A stretch of DNA of 64,000 bases from Labilibacter marinus (GTDB lineage Bacteria; Bacteroidota; Bacteroidia; Bacteroidales; Marinilabiliaceae), in contig NZ_LXYE02000030.1 in the NCBI RefSeq assembly GCF_001659685.2, forward strand, positions 1 to 64,000, in the 5' to 3' direction. The notes beneath the pieces were generated by a model. The model saw only the letters and a program-made list of their open reading frames with translations, did no database searches and had not been told where the DNA came from. Positions 17,879 through 27,432 of the stretch are shown here, in pieces. A program made the translations under genes and the position numbers. Numbering within the stretch: the stretch's first letter is position 1; each line of letters starts with the position of its first letter.

Positions 17879-18754
17879 ATGATTAAATATATTTTTATTG
17901 CATTCATGATGCTTTCATTGGGATTGTTAAAGGCTCAAAAGCTTGATAATATGCTTTACCCTTTTAATAATAGTATGCGCACTATGCCCGCTGCACCAAA
18001 TGGAATGGATGCTCAGACCGAGTTATTAATGGAGCTTGGTTATCAGGGTTTTGAAGGTCATTTTAGTGAGAGCTATTTTAAACGACGCAAAAGTCTGGAT
18101 AAGGGTGCTTTGCAGATGCCTGTATTTTATCTTCTTGCCACTATAAACAAAGATGGATCTGTTTCATATTTAAATGAATTAAAGAATATTATAAAAGATT
18201 CTAAAAATAGAAATCTTTTAATTGGAGTAGCGGTGCAATCTGAGCATTTTAAAAACAATTTGAAAGAAGGAGATAAATATTTGGTTAAGACGCTTCAGCT
18301 TTTAGCTGACTATGCACAACCATTTGGTGTAAAAATAGCGGTTTATCCACATGCTAATTTTTATTGTGAGAGACTTGATCATTCCATCAAACTTGCCAAA
18401 AAGGTAGATCGTCCTAATGTTGGTGCTATTTTTAATACCTGTCATTTTTTTAAAGTAGAAGGAATGAAAAACTGGCAACAAAAACTAAAGGATGCAACGC
18501 CTTATTTATATATGATTTCAATCAATGGTTTGGATGAAGGAGATACTAAAAGTATGACTTGGAAGCAGCTAATTCAACCATTAGGAGAGGGAAGCTTTGA
18601 TACTTATCAGGTGATAAAAACGGCGAAGGATAACGGTTATAAAGGTGTTTTTGGATTGCAATGTTATAAAATTAATCAAGATTGTAAAGCAGCGCTAGCT
18701 CAGTCTATGAATACCTGGGAACAATACCGAAAAAAATACAAAAAAGAAGAATAA
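17879..18754 (+). CDS. Secreted sugar isomerase/epimerase-like TIM barrel protein
   Basis: A 291-residue protein with a cleavable signal peptide (MIKYIFIAFMMLSLGLLKAQ) and the sugar phosphate isomerase/epimerase fold (xylose isomerase-like AP endonuclease TIM barrel): ELGYQGFEGH, VKIAVYPHANFYCERL, RPNVGAIFNTCHF and ISINGLDEGD supply the metal-binding His/Glu/Asp residues. Export is unusual for sugar isomerases as a whole but normal for members in Gfo/Idh/MocA plus DUF1080 clusters, where a keto-sugar is likely handled outside the cytoplasm. It starts 44 bases after the second oxidoreductase. Confidence 0.8.
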   Translation: MIKYIFIAFMMLSLGLLKAQKLDNMLYPFNNSMRTMPAAPNGMDAQTELLMELGYQGFEGHFSESYFKRRKSLDKGALQMPVFYLLATINKDGSVSYLNELKNIIKDSKNRNLLIGVAVQSEHFKNNLKEGDKYLVKTLQLLADYAQPFGVKIAVYPHANFYCERLDHSIKLAKKVDRPNVGAIFNTCHFFKVEGMKNWQQKLKDATPYLYMISINGLDEGDTKSMTWKQLIQPLGEGSFDTYQVIKTAKDNGYKGVFGLQCYKINQDCKAALAQSMNTWEQYRKKYKKEE

Positions 18755-18821
18755 ATAAAAGGAAAAATAAAATAGTCTTGTGTCATGATACTTGAATCTA
18801 GACACTAAAAAATTATATATC

Positions 18822-19571
18822 ATGAAAAAAATATTAACATCAATTTTATTACTAAGTACAGTAATCATATCAGCTCAAAAAGAAGAAAATAATACACTAA
18901 CAAAAAAAGAAATTAAAAAAGGCTGGGAGCTTTTGTTTGATGGTAAAACATCGGATGGATGGAAAGGAATTTCCTTAGATCATTTCCCAACGCATGGTTG
19001 GGTGATTAAAAATGGTGAATTAAAAGTAAATGCCACCGATGGTGCAGAGTCAAAAAATGGAGGCGATATTGTTACCCATAAAGCTTATGGTCCTGATTTT
19101 ATTTTAGTGTGGGATTGGAAGATGGAAACGGTTGGAGGCAACAGTGGTTTAAAATACTTTGTACAGGAAAACAGAACCCAAAAAGGTAAAAAATATGGCT
19201 ATGGTTTGGAGTATCAAGTTTTGGATGATATGAACCATACGTGGATGAAAAATGGAAAAATGGAGCCTAATGATTATCATACCTTGGGTTCGTTATATGA
19301 GTTTTTTCCTGCCTCACCAAAGAAAAGTCCAGCTCCACTTGGCGAATGGAATACCAGTAAAATAGTGTCAAAAAATAACAAAGTTGAGCACTGGTTAAAT
19401 GGCAAAAAAATATTGACTTACGAGCGTGGCGGTGAAGAGTTTTTAGAGATGTTAGGTAAAAGTAAGTTCAAGAAAATTAAAAACTTTGGTCAGGAAGATA
19501 CCGGTAAATTTTTATTGCAAGATCATGGTGGTAAAGTAAGTTACCGAAATATTAAGATTAGAAAATTGTAG
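18822..19571 (+). CDS. DUF1080 protein (3-keto-glycoside hydrolase/lyase family)
   Basis: The chosen ATG at 18822 begins a clean signal peptide (MKKILTSILLLSTVIISAQ); the upstream TTG at 18792 would add ten residues in front of it. The mature domain has the family opening KKGWELLFDGKTSDGWKG, GGDIVTHKAYGPDFILVWDW and NSGLKYFV, a concanavalin-like beta-sandwich of normal length. Family members cleave 3-keto-glycosides made by a partner oxidoreductase. It is the fourth gene of the plus-strand set with two Gfo/Idh/MocA genes and an isomerase. Its paralog is at 28874-29611. Confidence 0.87.
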   Translation: MKKILTSILLLSTVIISAQKEENNTLTKKEIKKGWELLFDGKTSDGWKGISLDHFPTHGWVIKNGELKVNATDGAESKNGGDIVTHKAYGPDFILVWDWKMETVGGNSGLKYFVQENRTQKGKKYGYGLEYQVLDDMNHTWMKNGKMEPNDYHTLGSLYEFFPASPKKSPAPLGEWNTSKIVSKNNKVEHWLNGKKILTYERGGEEFLEMLGKSKFKKIKNFGQEDTGKFLLQDHGGKVSYRNIKIRKL

Positions 19572-19698
19572 TAATTTGTTATCAGTTAATACTCAAACGT
19601 TGAAACGAAGATGGAAATAATACCATTGTATTACTGTTCATTTTAGGTATTACTTTTTATCAATGGATACAGTTATTGATATTCTTTCCAGAAAAAAA

Positions 19699-19722
19699 GC
19701 GAGTACCAAAAATGGTACTCGC
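19699..19722 (-). terminator. Hairpin terminator of the beta-helix gene
   Basis: GCGAGTACC (19699-19707) and GGTACTCGC (19714-19722) form a perfect 9-bp stem with a six-base loop. On the minus strand it is followed at once by seven T (complement of 19692-19698), a textbook Rho-independent terminator 55 bases after the beta-helix stop codon. It may also stop plus-strand transcripts from the DUF1080 gene. Confidence 0.85.
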
Positions 19723-19776
19723 AATTCATGATATTTTTTGGAAATAATAGTTTTATAATTGATTCTATAATGATAT

Positions 19777-22332
19777 CTACAGGCCTTTTACAAACTTGCT
19801 TTTTAATACATGTTTGTTAGTCAGAACTCGAATTACGTAAATTCCATTTTCTAAAGATGAAATATCAAGATTTAATTTACCTTCTCCTGAGTTTTGAGCT
19901 TGAAATGTATGAACTATGCCTGCAACCCCTATAATTTCAACTGTTTCAATATCGCCAAATCCATATTCAAAATCAATTGAAATATTATTATTTGCAGGGT
20001 TAGGGTAAATTTTAAAAGCACTCTGGGGTAATTCGTCCACAGAAGAATCCGGATCGTAAACGGTTACGTTTTTTAAGGTGTCCGTTACTGGGGTGAACTC
20101 ATCGTTCTCAGGATTTAGTATGGCTACAATTTCATAACTATGACCAAGCTCAAGACTGGCATTTAAAGCTAAGTCTCTTATCTCACCAAACTGACCGAAC
20201 CTTACCGTTTTACTTGTTTCAGCGAGCACCACATCATCTTCATTTAATAATTCAATTTCCACAGTTCCGTTTACAGTTGATGTGTAGGTGTAATTTACAT
20301 CTATATTTAAGTCGGTTTGTAAAATCTGATCTGTTATTTCGTTTATTTTAACAGAAGGAATAAATTCCCCGTTAATGGCCAGATAATCTGTTCCTGGCGT
20401 CCAAGCAAATCCTTGTGGTATCCAATCTGCTCCAGCTACCCAATATTCAGATCCATATTCGTATGCACCTAAGTCAGGTGCATCATCATTAAATCCATCA
20501 GTAATACCACTAATCTCTTGTCCTGCATCAATTAAAGGAGAACCTTCATTGGGCATAAAGTTTTTACCCTCCATAGATATAAATGGCATATCAGCAAACT
20601 GCTCATTATTTTCCCATTCATTATCGGCTTCAGCTCCACTCCATTCATTTTCATCTATTCTAAAGCTACCTGCTCCAGAATGCCACCAAGGGCGTACATC
20701 CGAAAAGTTATTGTACAGTGTATTATCTCTCACGTTGGTTCTTACACCGTTTCTTTCTGGAACCCAACTATCTATAACAGATTGTTCTACGTCTCCAACA
20801 GCCCAAAAAGTATTGTTGTAAATTTCATTTTCCAGGGCATCCCAGTTAAAGTGCAATCCACCCCACTCAACATCCCAAACAACGTTATGATGTACTATAA
20901 AACCAGCAGCATCATTATCAAGGTAAATACCTGTTGCTTTATGACCAGCATGTGCATCATCCGAATATGCATCGTTAAACCAGTTATGGTGTAACTCTAT
21001 ATTTTTAGGCACGCTATTTCCAGTAACATAAAATAAGCCACCATCAGCGCCAGAGATCAAACATTTTTGTACATGGTTATAAGCAAACTCACTATCTTCA
21101 CCTGTAACTCTAGAACCATCACGTGCCGAGCCGTAAAGCGAATTTTTTAGGATTTTATTTCTAAGTCCATGACTGCGAATGAGACAGGCATGTAAACCCA
21201 TGGTGTTAAAATACTGCACAATACAATTTTCAACTCTATTATCATCAGATTGACCATCTATAATAATACCATCCGTGGTTCCGTTTTCAATCACGCACTT
21301 TTCTATTACATTAAAGTCAGCACCATTAACAAATATAGCAGGATTACTTCGAGTGGCAGAACCATTATTAGTAATTAAACGGTTGGAAGCATGTTTTACC
21401 ATACATTGAGTCATCTTATTATAATCTCCTCTAATTCGTACCGTTCCCCCAAAAAAGTTCAGGTTATCTATCTCAATATAATTTCCATTTAATTCAACTG
21501 AATATCCGCGAGCCACAAATTCTACTTTTTCATCTTCAGGCATATTACCATCAGGGGCATAAAAATATAAGGTGGTGGTACCTTCATCATAATACCATTC
21601 GCGGGGGTAGTCTAAGGCTTCTAGTTTGTCCATCAGGTAAAAAATACCACGATGACCATTCTCATATCGTGGAGGGCTATGCGTGCCAAAAGGCCAATTG
21701 CTTGGTAATTCTGCGAAATGAACCCGACGTGAAGAATTGTCGTAATCGGTGATGGATCGTTCCCAGCTACACCCGCTATGTGCTCCTAAATAATGTATAG
21801 TACCACCTGTCCAGTCAATATTCGGAATTTCATTATTGCTGATATACGACATAGAGTAGGTACCTTCGCTGGTATTGATGAATTTTGCATTTAGAGAATA
21901 TTCATTATTATCCACATCGTTTGGCCAACGTGCTAATTGCATTTTTTCATAATCAAGATATACGTTATTATTTAAGCCTTGATTCATCGAAACATTGGCT
22001 TTATAAATATTTCCTGCATGAGATTGCCAACCGCTTACTGAGCTGGTAGCAGAAATAATAACGGTATCTCCTGGAAAAGAAGTTAAGCGTATAGGACTTG
22101 CGGCAGTTCCTGAATTCACAGGGTTTAAAGTCTCCCTATAGGTTCCTTTATGAATATAACAAACATCACCAGCCACCATAATATCGGCTGCTTGTTTGAT
22201 GGTTTGAAAAGGGTTTCCTTCTGTTCCATCTCCCGAAGAAGAATTGCTGTGATTAACGTGGTATTCGGTTGCAAAACCCGTAACACCAGATAATAAAAAG
22301 ATAATTAAACTTAAGTGATAAAATAACTTCAT
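19777..22332 (-). CDS. Secreted right-handed beta-helix protein with T9SS sorting domain
   Basis: An 851-residue protein with a signal peptide (MKLFYHLSLIIFLLSGVTGFA) and an N-terminal YHVNHSNSSSGDGTEGNPFQ segment typical of pectate-lyase-like beta-helices. Repeated N-x-I/V-x-N strands fill roughly residues 290-560 (NVIEKCVIENGTTDGIIIDG, NRVENCIVQYF, NKILKNSLYG, HHNVVWDV). A short Ig-like region (about 660-770) precedes a type A T9SS C-terminal domain (FKIYPNPANNNISI to KSKFVKGL). It is the only T9SS cargo seen here. It may be a polysaccharide lyase or a GH120/GH141-like glycosidase; the fold alone does not decide. Confidence 0.8.
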   Translation of the reverse strand: MKLFYHLSLIIFLLSGVTGFATEYHVNHSNSSSGDGTEGNPFQTIKQAADIMVAGDVCYIHKGTYRETLNPVNSGTAASPIRLTSFPGDTVIISATSSVSGWQSHAGNIYKANVSMNQGLNNNVYLDYEKMQLARWPNDVDNNEYSLNAKFINTSEGTYSMSYISNNEIPNIDWTGGTIHYLGAHSGCSWERSITDYDNSSRRVHFAELPSNWPFGTHSPPRYENGHRGIFYLMDKLEALDYPREWYYDEGTTTLYFYAPDGNMPEDEKVEFVARGYSVELNGNYIEIDNLNFFGGTVRIRGDYNKMTQCMVKHASNRLITNNGSATRSNPAIFVNGADFNVIEKCVIENGTTDGIIIDGQSDDNRVENCIVQYFNTMGLHACLIRSHGLRNKILKNSLYGSARDGSRVTGEDSEFAYNHVQKCLISGADGGLFYVTGNSVPKNIELHHNWFNDAYSDDAHAGHKATGIYLDNDAAGFIVHHNVVWDVEWGGLHFNWDALENEIYNNTFWAVGDVEQSVIDSWVPERNGVRTNVRDNTLYNNFSDVRPWWHSGAGSFRIDENEWSGAEADNEWENNEQFADMPFISMEGKNFMPNEGSPLIDAGQEISGITDGFNDDAPDLGAYEYGSEYWVAGADWIPQGFAWTPGTDYLAINGEFIPSVKINEITDQILQTDLNIDVNYTYTSTVNGTVEIELLNEDDVVLAETSKTVRFGQFGEIRDLALNASLELGHSYEIVAILNPENDEFTPVTDTLKNVTVYDPDSSVDELPQSAFKIYPNPANNNISIDFEYGFGDIETVEIIGVAGIVHTFQAQNSGEGKLNLDISSLENGIYVIRVLTNKHVLKSKFVKGL

Positions 22333-22718
22333 TATTAAACTTTTAAGGATATCTGAATTTATATACTTGTTAAATGCGAATTAGCTATAATTATTTAGAT
22401 CTAATTCAAGGCCTAAAATGGTATATTATCAGCATATCTTAGAGCGAATAAATCATTTATTTAAGGTGTTAAATTTGCAAATACACTCTAGAAAATGATT
22501 ATGAAGTGGTTTTAATTACTCTATTTCACTAGACTGTATCTCATCTCCATTATTAAACAGTTAAGCTCGATTATTTAAGTTAATATCAACTACTAATGTA
22601 GGTTCCGCTCAACTTTATGGTGCCCTATACTTATCTCCATCTTATTCCGATGAGAGAAAAGTATAGGCACGCATATTTTAAAAAGATACTTAACAAGGCT
22701 TATAATTTAATATCAGCC
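22333..22718. other. 386-base intergenic region, no gene
   Basis: The region separates the beta-helix gene (which starts at 22332, minus) from the sulfatase gene (which ends at 22719, minus). It should hold the promoter of the former, but I see no motif matching the shared 35-nt block. It also carries the sulfatase terminator at 22620-22670. No ORF in it resembles a protein. Confidence 0.6.
22620..22670 (-). terminator. Long imperfect hairpin after sulfatase gene
   Basis: GTGCCCTATACTT (22620-22632) pairs with AAGTATAGGCAC (22659-22670) except for one bulged C, and an inner TCTCCATC/GATGAGA pairing lengthens the stem. It lies about 50 bases downstream of the sulfatase stop codon on the minus strand. 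The following T-run is poor, so it may be a structured 3' end rather than a strong intrinsic terminator. Confidence 0.55.
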
Positions 22719-24290
22719 TTAGTCATTCCAATGTTTATCAACAATGGCCTGAATTTCTGGATAGTTTACATCCGTTTCATTCAGTTCTTCTCGTTGTCTT
22801 TTAAGTTCCGCTTTTAATTGGGTAATAATTTCTTTGTATTCAGGATCATTATAACGGTTATTTAGCTCCTGCGGGTCATTTTTTAAATCGTAAAACTCCC
22901 ATGTGTGTGGTGTCTCTCGCTCAATTCCAAAGTATTGTTTGCCCCAATAGTGCTTGCTAAATTCTGACTCTGGTAAATAATGTTTTCCATAATAAAACAT
23001 CAACTTATAATCTTTAGTGCGAACACCAAAATGAGCAGGTACGTAATGATGGATTATGTGCATCCAGTAGCGATAGTAGGTAGCTGTTCTCCAATCAACT
23101 TCCTCTTTACCTTGTAAAGTGTTGATAAAACTTTCACCTTGCATATACTCAGGTTTTTTGCCTCCGGCAAGTTCAATCATGGTAGGTGCATAATCTGTAT
23201 TGTTGATTAGGAGGTCGCTTACCATACCTGGATCAATACCCTTAGGATAATGCATTATAAACGGCATGCGCATGGACTCATCATACATCCAACGTTTATC
23301 TTGTAAATCGTGCTCTCCTAACATCATTCCTTGGTCACCTGTGTATATAATTACGGTGTTTTCCCACAGTCCTTCTTCTTTTAAGAAAGCAAATAAGCGA
23401 CCTAAGTTATCGTCAATACCTTTTACGCAGCGCAAGTATCTTTTTAAATATTCCTGATAGGCTATATGTGCAGATATGGGGCCTGGAGACAAGGTGTCTT
23501 CGAAGAAAAACGTATTGTAATTGCGATACATATGTCTATCTGAAATGGAAGTACCAATGTAATTAATCAGAGAATCGTTTTTACCACGCGTTCCTTCCGA
23601 ACCCCAGTTTGGTTGATAGTATAAACTAGATGGTTCTGGAATTTCAGTTTTAGCCAAATAGTCTTCGTATCTTGGTGCATATTCAAAAAAATCGTGCGGC
23701 GCTTTATAATGATGCATTAAAAAGAATGGCTTTTTCTTGTCTACGTTTTTTATATAATCGATGGATATATCCGTAATTACATCGGTAGAATGTCCTTCTG
23801 ATTTTACCTTGTTTTTAGGCCATTGTCCTTTTCCTTTTTCTAAAAAAGAAGGGTTAAAATATTTTCCTTGTCCTGGTAAAACTTTATAGTAATCAAAGGA
23901 TACCGGCTCTTCATGCAAATGCCATTTACCCACAATTGCGGTACTATATCCCAGCTTTTTAAGTTCAACGGGCAAATATTGTTTTGCAGTATCTAGGTGA
24001 ATATCCAAATCTAGAACTCCATTGGTTTGCGGGTATTGACCTGTAATAATTGAAGCTCTACTAGGCGTACAAATAGAGTTGTTACAAAACGCATTTTCAA
24101 ATCGGATTCCATCTGCGGCCAATTTATCCAGATTGGGAGTTGGGTTTAGTCCTGACAATCTACCACCATAACTACCAATAGCTTGAGAGGTATGATCATC
24201 GCTCATGATGAAAATAATATTAGGTTGTTTCTTTTTTGCCATTAAATGATGACAGGAAAGAAGGGCAAGAATTATTAAAACTGATTTCAT
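22719..24290 (-). CDS. S1-family sulfatase
   Basis: The start at 24290 gives a proper signal peptide (MKSVLIILALLSCHHLMA); a codon at 24311 would prepend seven unlikely residues. The 523-residue enzyme has the metal-binding N-terminal IIFIMSDDHT, the formylglycine motif C74-T-P-S-R, VGKWHLH, and GDQGMMLGEHDLQDKRW with further metal/substrate residues. Sulfatases of this group remove sulfate esters from sugars in the periplasm after maturation of the Cys. The promoter shares a 35-nt block with the symporter gene. Sugar and sulfate position are not deducible. Confidence 0.9.
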   Translation of the reverse strand: MKSVLIILALLSCHHLMAKKKQPNIIFIMSDDHTSQAIGSYGGRLSGLNPTPNLDKLAADGIRFENAFCNNSICTPSRASIITGQYPQTNGVLDLDIHLDTAKQYLPVELKKLGYSTAIVGKWHLHEEPVSFDYYKVLPGQGKYFNPSFLEKGKGQWPKNKVKSEGHSTDVITDISIDYIKNVDKKKPFFLMHHYKAPHDFFEYAPRYEDYLAKTEIPEPSSLYYQPNWGSEGTRGKNDSLINYIGTSISDRHMYRNYNTFFFEDTLSPGPISAHIAYQEYLKRYLRCVKGIDDNLGRLFAFLKEEGLWENTVIIYTGDQGMMLGEHDLQDKRWMYDESMRMPFIMHYPKGIDPGMVSDLLINNTDYAPTMIELAGGKKPEYMQGESFINTLQGKEEVDWRTATYYRYWMHIIHHYVPAHFGVRTKDYKLMFYYGKHYLPESEFSKHYWGKQYFGIERETPHTWEFYDLKNDPQELNNRYNDPEYKEIITQLKAELKRQREELNETDVNYPEIQAIVDKHWND

Positions 24291-24367
24291 TTTATAGATA
24301 TTTATATTCAATGTTTTTATGCAGATTTAATGCATGATACAAATTTTTACAAAACAGGCAACGATAA

Positions 24368-24402
24368 AAATAGATAGAATAGTAAAAATGATGGATTATA
24401 TT
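24368..24402. promoter_or_regulatory. 35-nt promoter block shared with symporter gene
   Basis: Identical at 30 of 35 positions, without gaps, to 13516-13550. It lies 78-112 bases upstream of the sulfatase start (minus strand), nearly the same distance as at the symporter. The core GATGGATTAT is at 24390-24399, and the 16-base end TGATGGATTATATTTC matches the complement of 33301-33316 at 15 of 16 positions. Confidence 0.6.
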
Positions 24403-24446
24403 TCAACAACTTTGCATATTGTATCAATATTGTCCTAAATTAAATT

Positions 24447-24463
24447 GGTGCTTCGCCCAAACC
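24447..24463. repeat. 17-nt dispersed motif, inverted copy of 15-31
   Basis: GGTGCTTCGCCCAAACC is the reverse complement of the motif at 15-31 with one mismatch. Both copies are intergenic and GC-richer than their surroundings. It may be part of a larger dispersed repeat together with 24516-24553. Confidence 0.45.
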
Positions 24464-24515
24464 TGATTTCATCCTGAAACAATGAAGAATACTCAATTCA
24501 TTATCGTTCCGATAT

Positions 24516-24553
24516 CTTGACACAAAAAACGAAGCAAAAAAAGTCAAGGCTGC
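24516..24553. repeat. Hairpin-forming dispersed repeat
   Basis: CTTGAC (24516-24521) and GTCAAG (24543-24548) bracket a loop containing GAAGC between A-runs, followed by GCTGC. The reverse complement aligns with 62009-62042, where the stem is CTTGAAC/GTTCAAG. The two stems differ but each keeps pairing, so the structure is conserved. I recall similar sequences between genes of many Bacteroidota but cannot verify this here. Confidence 0.55.
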
Positions 24554-24786
24554 ACCAGTTTCATTCAAAAACTACGGTTCATGACTGAAATTATTTAAAC
24601 TCACCTTTTTTCATTTCTCAAAAGGGCTCAAACAGAAAATAATTTTTAAGCGTCATTTCAACCTTGTTTTTGTACTCATCTGCTGAGGCCGACTCTACAA
24701 AATATGTTCAGAGCATTAAAATAAATCGTTTAGGATGCTATTGATTCTGTATCTATTTTTCATCATATAAATTAAACTTAAAAAAT

Positions 24787-24820
24787 TCGTAGAGCGCACC
24801 AAATATAGTACGCTTTACGA
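24787..24820 (-). terminator. Probable terminator of the GH2 gene
   Basis: TCGTAGAGCG (24787-24796) pairs with CGCTTTACGA (24811-24820) at nine of ten positions. Read on the minus strand, the hairpin is followed by a run of six T (complement of 24780-24785). It lies about 120 bases past the GH2 stop codon. Confidence 0.6.
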
Positions 24821-24941
24821 GATGGTATTTGTTTATAAGTTTCCTATTTTAAGACTTCACAAGCCTTGAGTTCGAAGCTTCTGGTTCAAACATCTGACTT
24901 TATGAACAGACTCAAAATAGCATATTTAATATATGATGGAA

Positions 24942-27410
24942 CTATTTCACTTCAACAATAATTTCAGCTCCTTTTAAACCTTTTGATTTTGCTACTAGTT
25001 TAATTGTTCCTGCTTCACCTTGGTTAGAATTAAGAATAGCTAAAGCTAAACCATTAAAAGCTTTTCGTTGTGGTGCTTGAAATGACTCTAAGGAAATTTG
25101 GCTTCCATTATCTACACCAACTATTTTACCCACTCCCGAAACATTAAACTTTACTAGATTATCTGCTAAGGGACAAAAGTTCCCGTTTTTGTCTTCAATG
25201 CGAACAGTTACATAAGCCAAGTCCCTGCCATCAGCATCAATGGTACTTCTATCTACGGAAAGCTTAATTTTGGCAGGTTTACCAGCCGTTTTAATTTCTT
25301 TTTCCTGAATGGCTTTCCTGTCCTTATATCCAATAACTTTGATAGATCCTGGTTGATAAGCCACATCCCAGCTTAATAAATATGGAGAATCAAAACTCTT
25401 TGGTTCGTAACGTAAAAAGTTAACGATACGCGTTGTTAAGTCTTTGCCTTTTACCTTTCTGCCCATCGATTTTCCATTGACAAAAAGCTCAGCTTCGTCG
25501 CAATTGGTATAGCAATAGACAGGAATAGTCTCGCCAATCATCTCTTTACCAAGATTCCAATGTGGCATTAGGTGAATCATAGGTTTGCTGGTCCACTGAC
25601 TTTGGTATTGATAAAATCTATCCTTTGGAAAACCGGCCAAATCCACCGCACCAAAATACGAACTGCGTGAAGGATAATCAGAATTCCAATGTTCTTTATT
25701 GTCTATGTTATCTAGACCTCCATAGGGACTTGTTTCGCCTAAGTAATCAAACCCCGTCCATATAAATTCGCCCAAAATTTCAGGCGTTTCTTTTTGAAAA
25801 TGGAACTCAATATCGGGAGGATATACCCAACGCGGACCCACAATATCGTAACTGGTTACATGAAGAGATTCATGTTTCTGATATTTTTCAACTGGATAGT
25901 GATAAACTCCGCGACTACTGGCCACACCCGATGTTTCGGAACCATACAATGGAACATCTGGATAGTTCTCTTTAAACCACTTATACTTAACTGCTTTGTA
26001 ATTTGAACCAGCAATATCCACTTGTTGCGCCATATTATTATCGTATGCCGTTGGGAAAGAGTTAAACCCGGCAGTTGTTGGTCGAGAAGTATCAAACAAT
26101 TTACAGATGGCATTTAGTCTCTTCGCCTCTTTCCAGCCAATATCTCTTTGCCATTGCTCTTTTATTTCATTTCCAATACTCCACATTATTACCGAAGGAT
26201 GGCTTCTGTCGCGCAATATCATATCCTGCAAATCACGCTCTCCCCATTCCTTAAACATCACGTTATAGCCGTTTTTAATTTTAGGTATTTCCCAGCAGTC
26301 ATAGGATTCATCAATCACCAAAATACCCATTTCATTACATACCTCTAGGAACTCACGCGAAGGCGGATTATGACTGCATCGTATCGCATTTACACCCATA
26401 TCTTTCATGATTTCCAGTTTACGTTCGTCGGCTCTTTTGTATACAGCAGCTCCCAAAGCGCCATTATCGTGATGAAGATTTACTCCATTAAACTTTACCT
26501 GCTTTCTATTGATATAAAAACCATTGGCATCGAAGGTGATATTACGAATGCCAAATGTAGTTTTGTAGGTATCTAGTACATTTTCTCCATCTGATATTGT
26601 GGTAATTGCCGAATATAAATTGCCTTGGTATACATTCCACAATTTTGGCTTTAAGATATTTGTAAATGTACCTGACCACATTTTTTCTCCTGCTTTCACC
26701 GTTACTTTATCAGATGTTTTGGCCACTGATTTACCTTCAGTATCAAAGTATTCGTGATTTACTTGTATGGTTTTATCTGCAGAAGTTTTGTTTACTATAG
26801 TCGTTTCGTGCTGAACAACACCTTTAGCCTCAGTGGCTGTTGGTGTGGTAATGTATGTTCCCCATAAATCGATATAAACAGGTTCATCTACTTTTAGCCA
26901 AACCGAACGATATAACCCTGCACCAGGATACCAGCGCGAAGAATAATCTTTAGGTGTTAAACGAACGGCAACAACATTCTCCGATCCATCATATTTTAAG
27001 TATTGGCTGATATCAAATTCAAAGCCAATATAACCGTACGGGCGCTCTCCAACATGCTGACCGTTAACCCAAACATGCGTATTGTACATGGCTCCCTCAA
27101 ACTCAATACGCACTACTTTGTCTTTCGCAGAAACTGGCATGGTAAAATGCTTGCGATACCAGCCTGTTCCCAATACAGGCAAGGCTCCCATTCGGCAATC
27201 ATATTTCTTGTCGAAAGGGCCTTCTATTGCCCAATCGTGGGGTAAATTAAGTTTCCTCCAATTCGAATCATCAAAATCAAGCTGTTCGGCTCCTTCCGCT
27301 ACATCATTAAAAAAGAGCCAGTTTTTATCAAAGTTTTCTTCGGGCGTGTATTGGGCGTTTATATGAGTAGTGAATACTGTTAGTAACAGCATATAAAACA
27401 ATCGCTTCAT
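24942..27410 (-). CDS. GH2 family glycosidase (beta-galactosidase type)
   Basis: An 822-residue exported enzyme (signal MKRLFYMLLLTVFTTHINAQ). It has a sugar-binding domain (WRKLNLPHDWAIEG, about 51-64), an immunoglobulin-like domain, and a TIM barrel with the acid/base in MWSIGNE (E415) and probable nucleophile in YGSETSG (E492). A C-terminal DUF4982/Ig-like part follows. GH2 includes beta-galactosidases, beta-glucuronidases and alpha-L-arabinosidases acting on unusual sugars, so the substrate is uncertain. It lies 22 bases from the sulfatase at 27433 and is co-transcribed with it. A second, divergent GH2 is at 48451. Confidence 0.9.
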   Translation of the reverse strand: MKRLFYMLLLTVFTTHINAQYTPEENFDKNWLFFNDVAEGAEQLDFDDSNWRKLNLPHDWAIEGPFDKKYDCRMGALPVLGTGWYRKHFTMPVSAKDKVVRIEFEGAMYNTHVWVNGQHVGERPYGYIGFEFDISQYLKYDGSENVVAVRLTPKDYSSRWYPGAGLYRSVWLKVDEPVYIDLWGTYITTPTATEAKGVVQHETTIVNKTSADKTIQVNHEYFDTEGKSVAKTSDKVTVKAGEKMWSGTFTNILKPKLWNVYQGNLYSAITTISDGENVLDTYKTTFGIRNITFDANGFYINRKQVKFNGVNLHHDNGALGAAVYKRADERKLEIMKDMGVNAIRCSHNPPSREFLEVCNEMGILVIDESYDCWEIPKIKNGYNVMFKEWGERDLQDMILRDRSHPSVIMWSIGNEIKEQWQRDIGWKEAKRLNAICKLFDTSRPTTAGFNSFPTAYDNNMAQQVDIAGSNYKAVKYKWFKENYPDVPLYGSETSGVASSRGVYHYPVEKYQKHESLHVTSYDIVGPRWVYPPDIEFHFQKETPEILGEFIWTGFDYLGETSPYGGLDNIDNKEHWNSDYPSRSSYFGAVDLAGFPKDRFYQYQSQWTSKPMIHLMPHWNLGKEMIGETIPVYCYTNCDEAELFVNGKSMGRKVKGKDLTTRIVNFLRYEPKSFDSPYLLSWDVAYQPGSIKVIGYKDRKAIQEKEIKTAGKPAKIKLSVDRSTIDADGRDLAYVTVRIEDKNGNFCPLADNLVKFNVSGVGKIVGVDNGSQISLESFQAPQRKAFNGLALAILNSNQGEAGTIKLVAKSKGLKGAEIIVEVK

Positions 27411-27432
27411 ATTAATTTATTTTTTTATTAAA

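Larger units (their letters stand above)
24312..24941. other. 630-base intergenic region with repeats
   Basis: No gene is evident. From left to right it holds the sulfatase promoter block (24368-24402), a 17-nt motif also found at 15-31 (24447-24463), a hairpin-forming dispersed repeat (24516-24553) related to 62009-62042, and the probable GH2 terminator (24787-24820). Such a long repeat-laden gap inside a same-strand series suggests that an element or gene was lost, or that two operons were joined. Confidence 0.55.
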
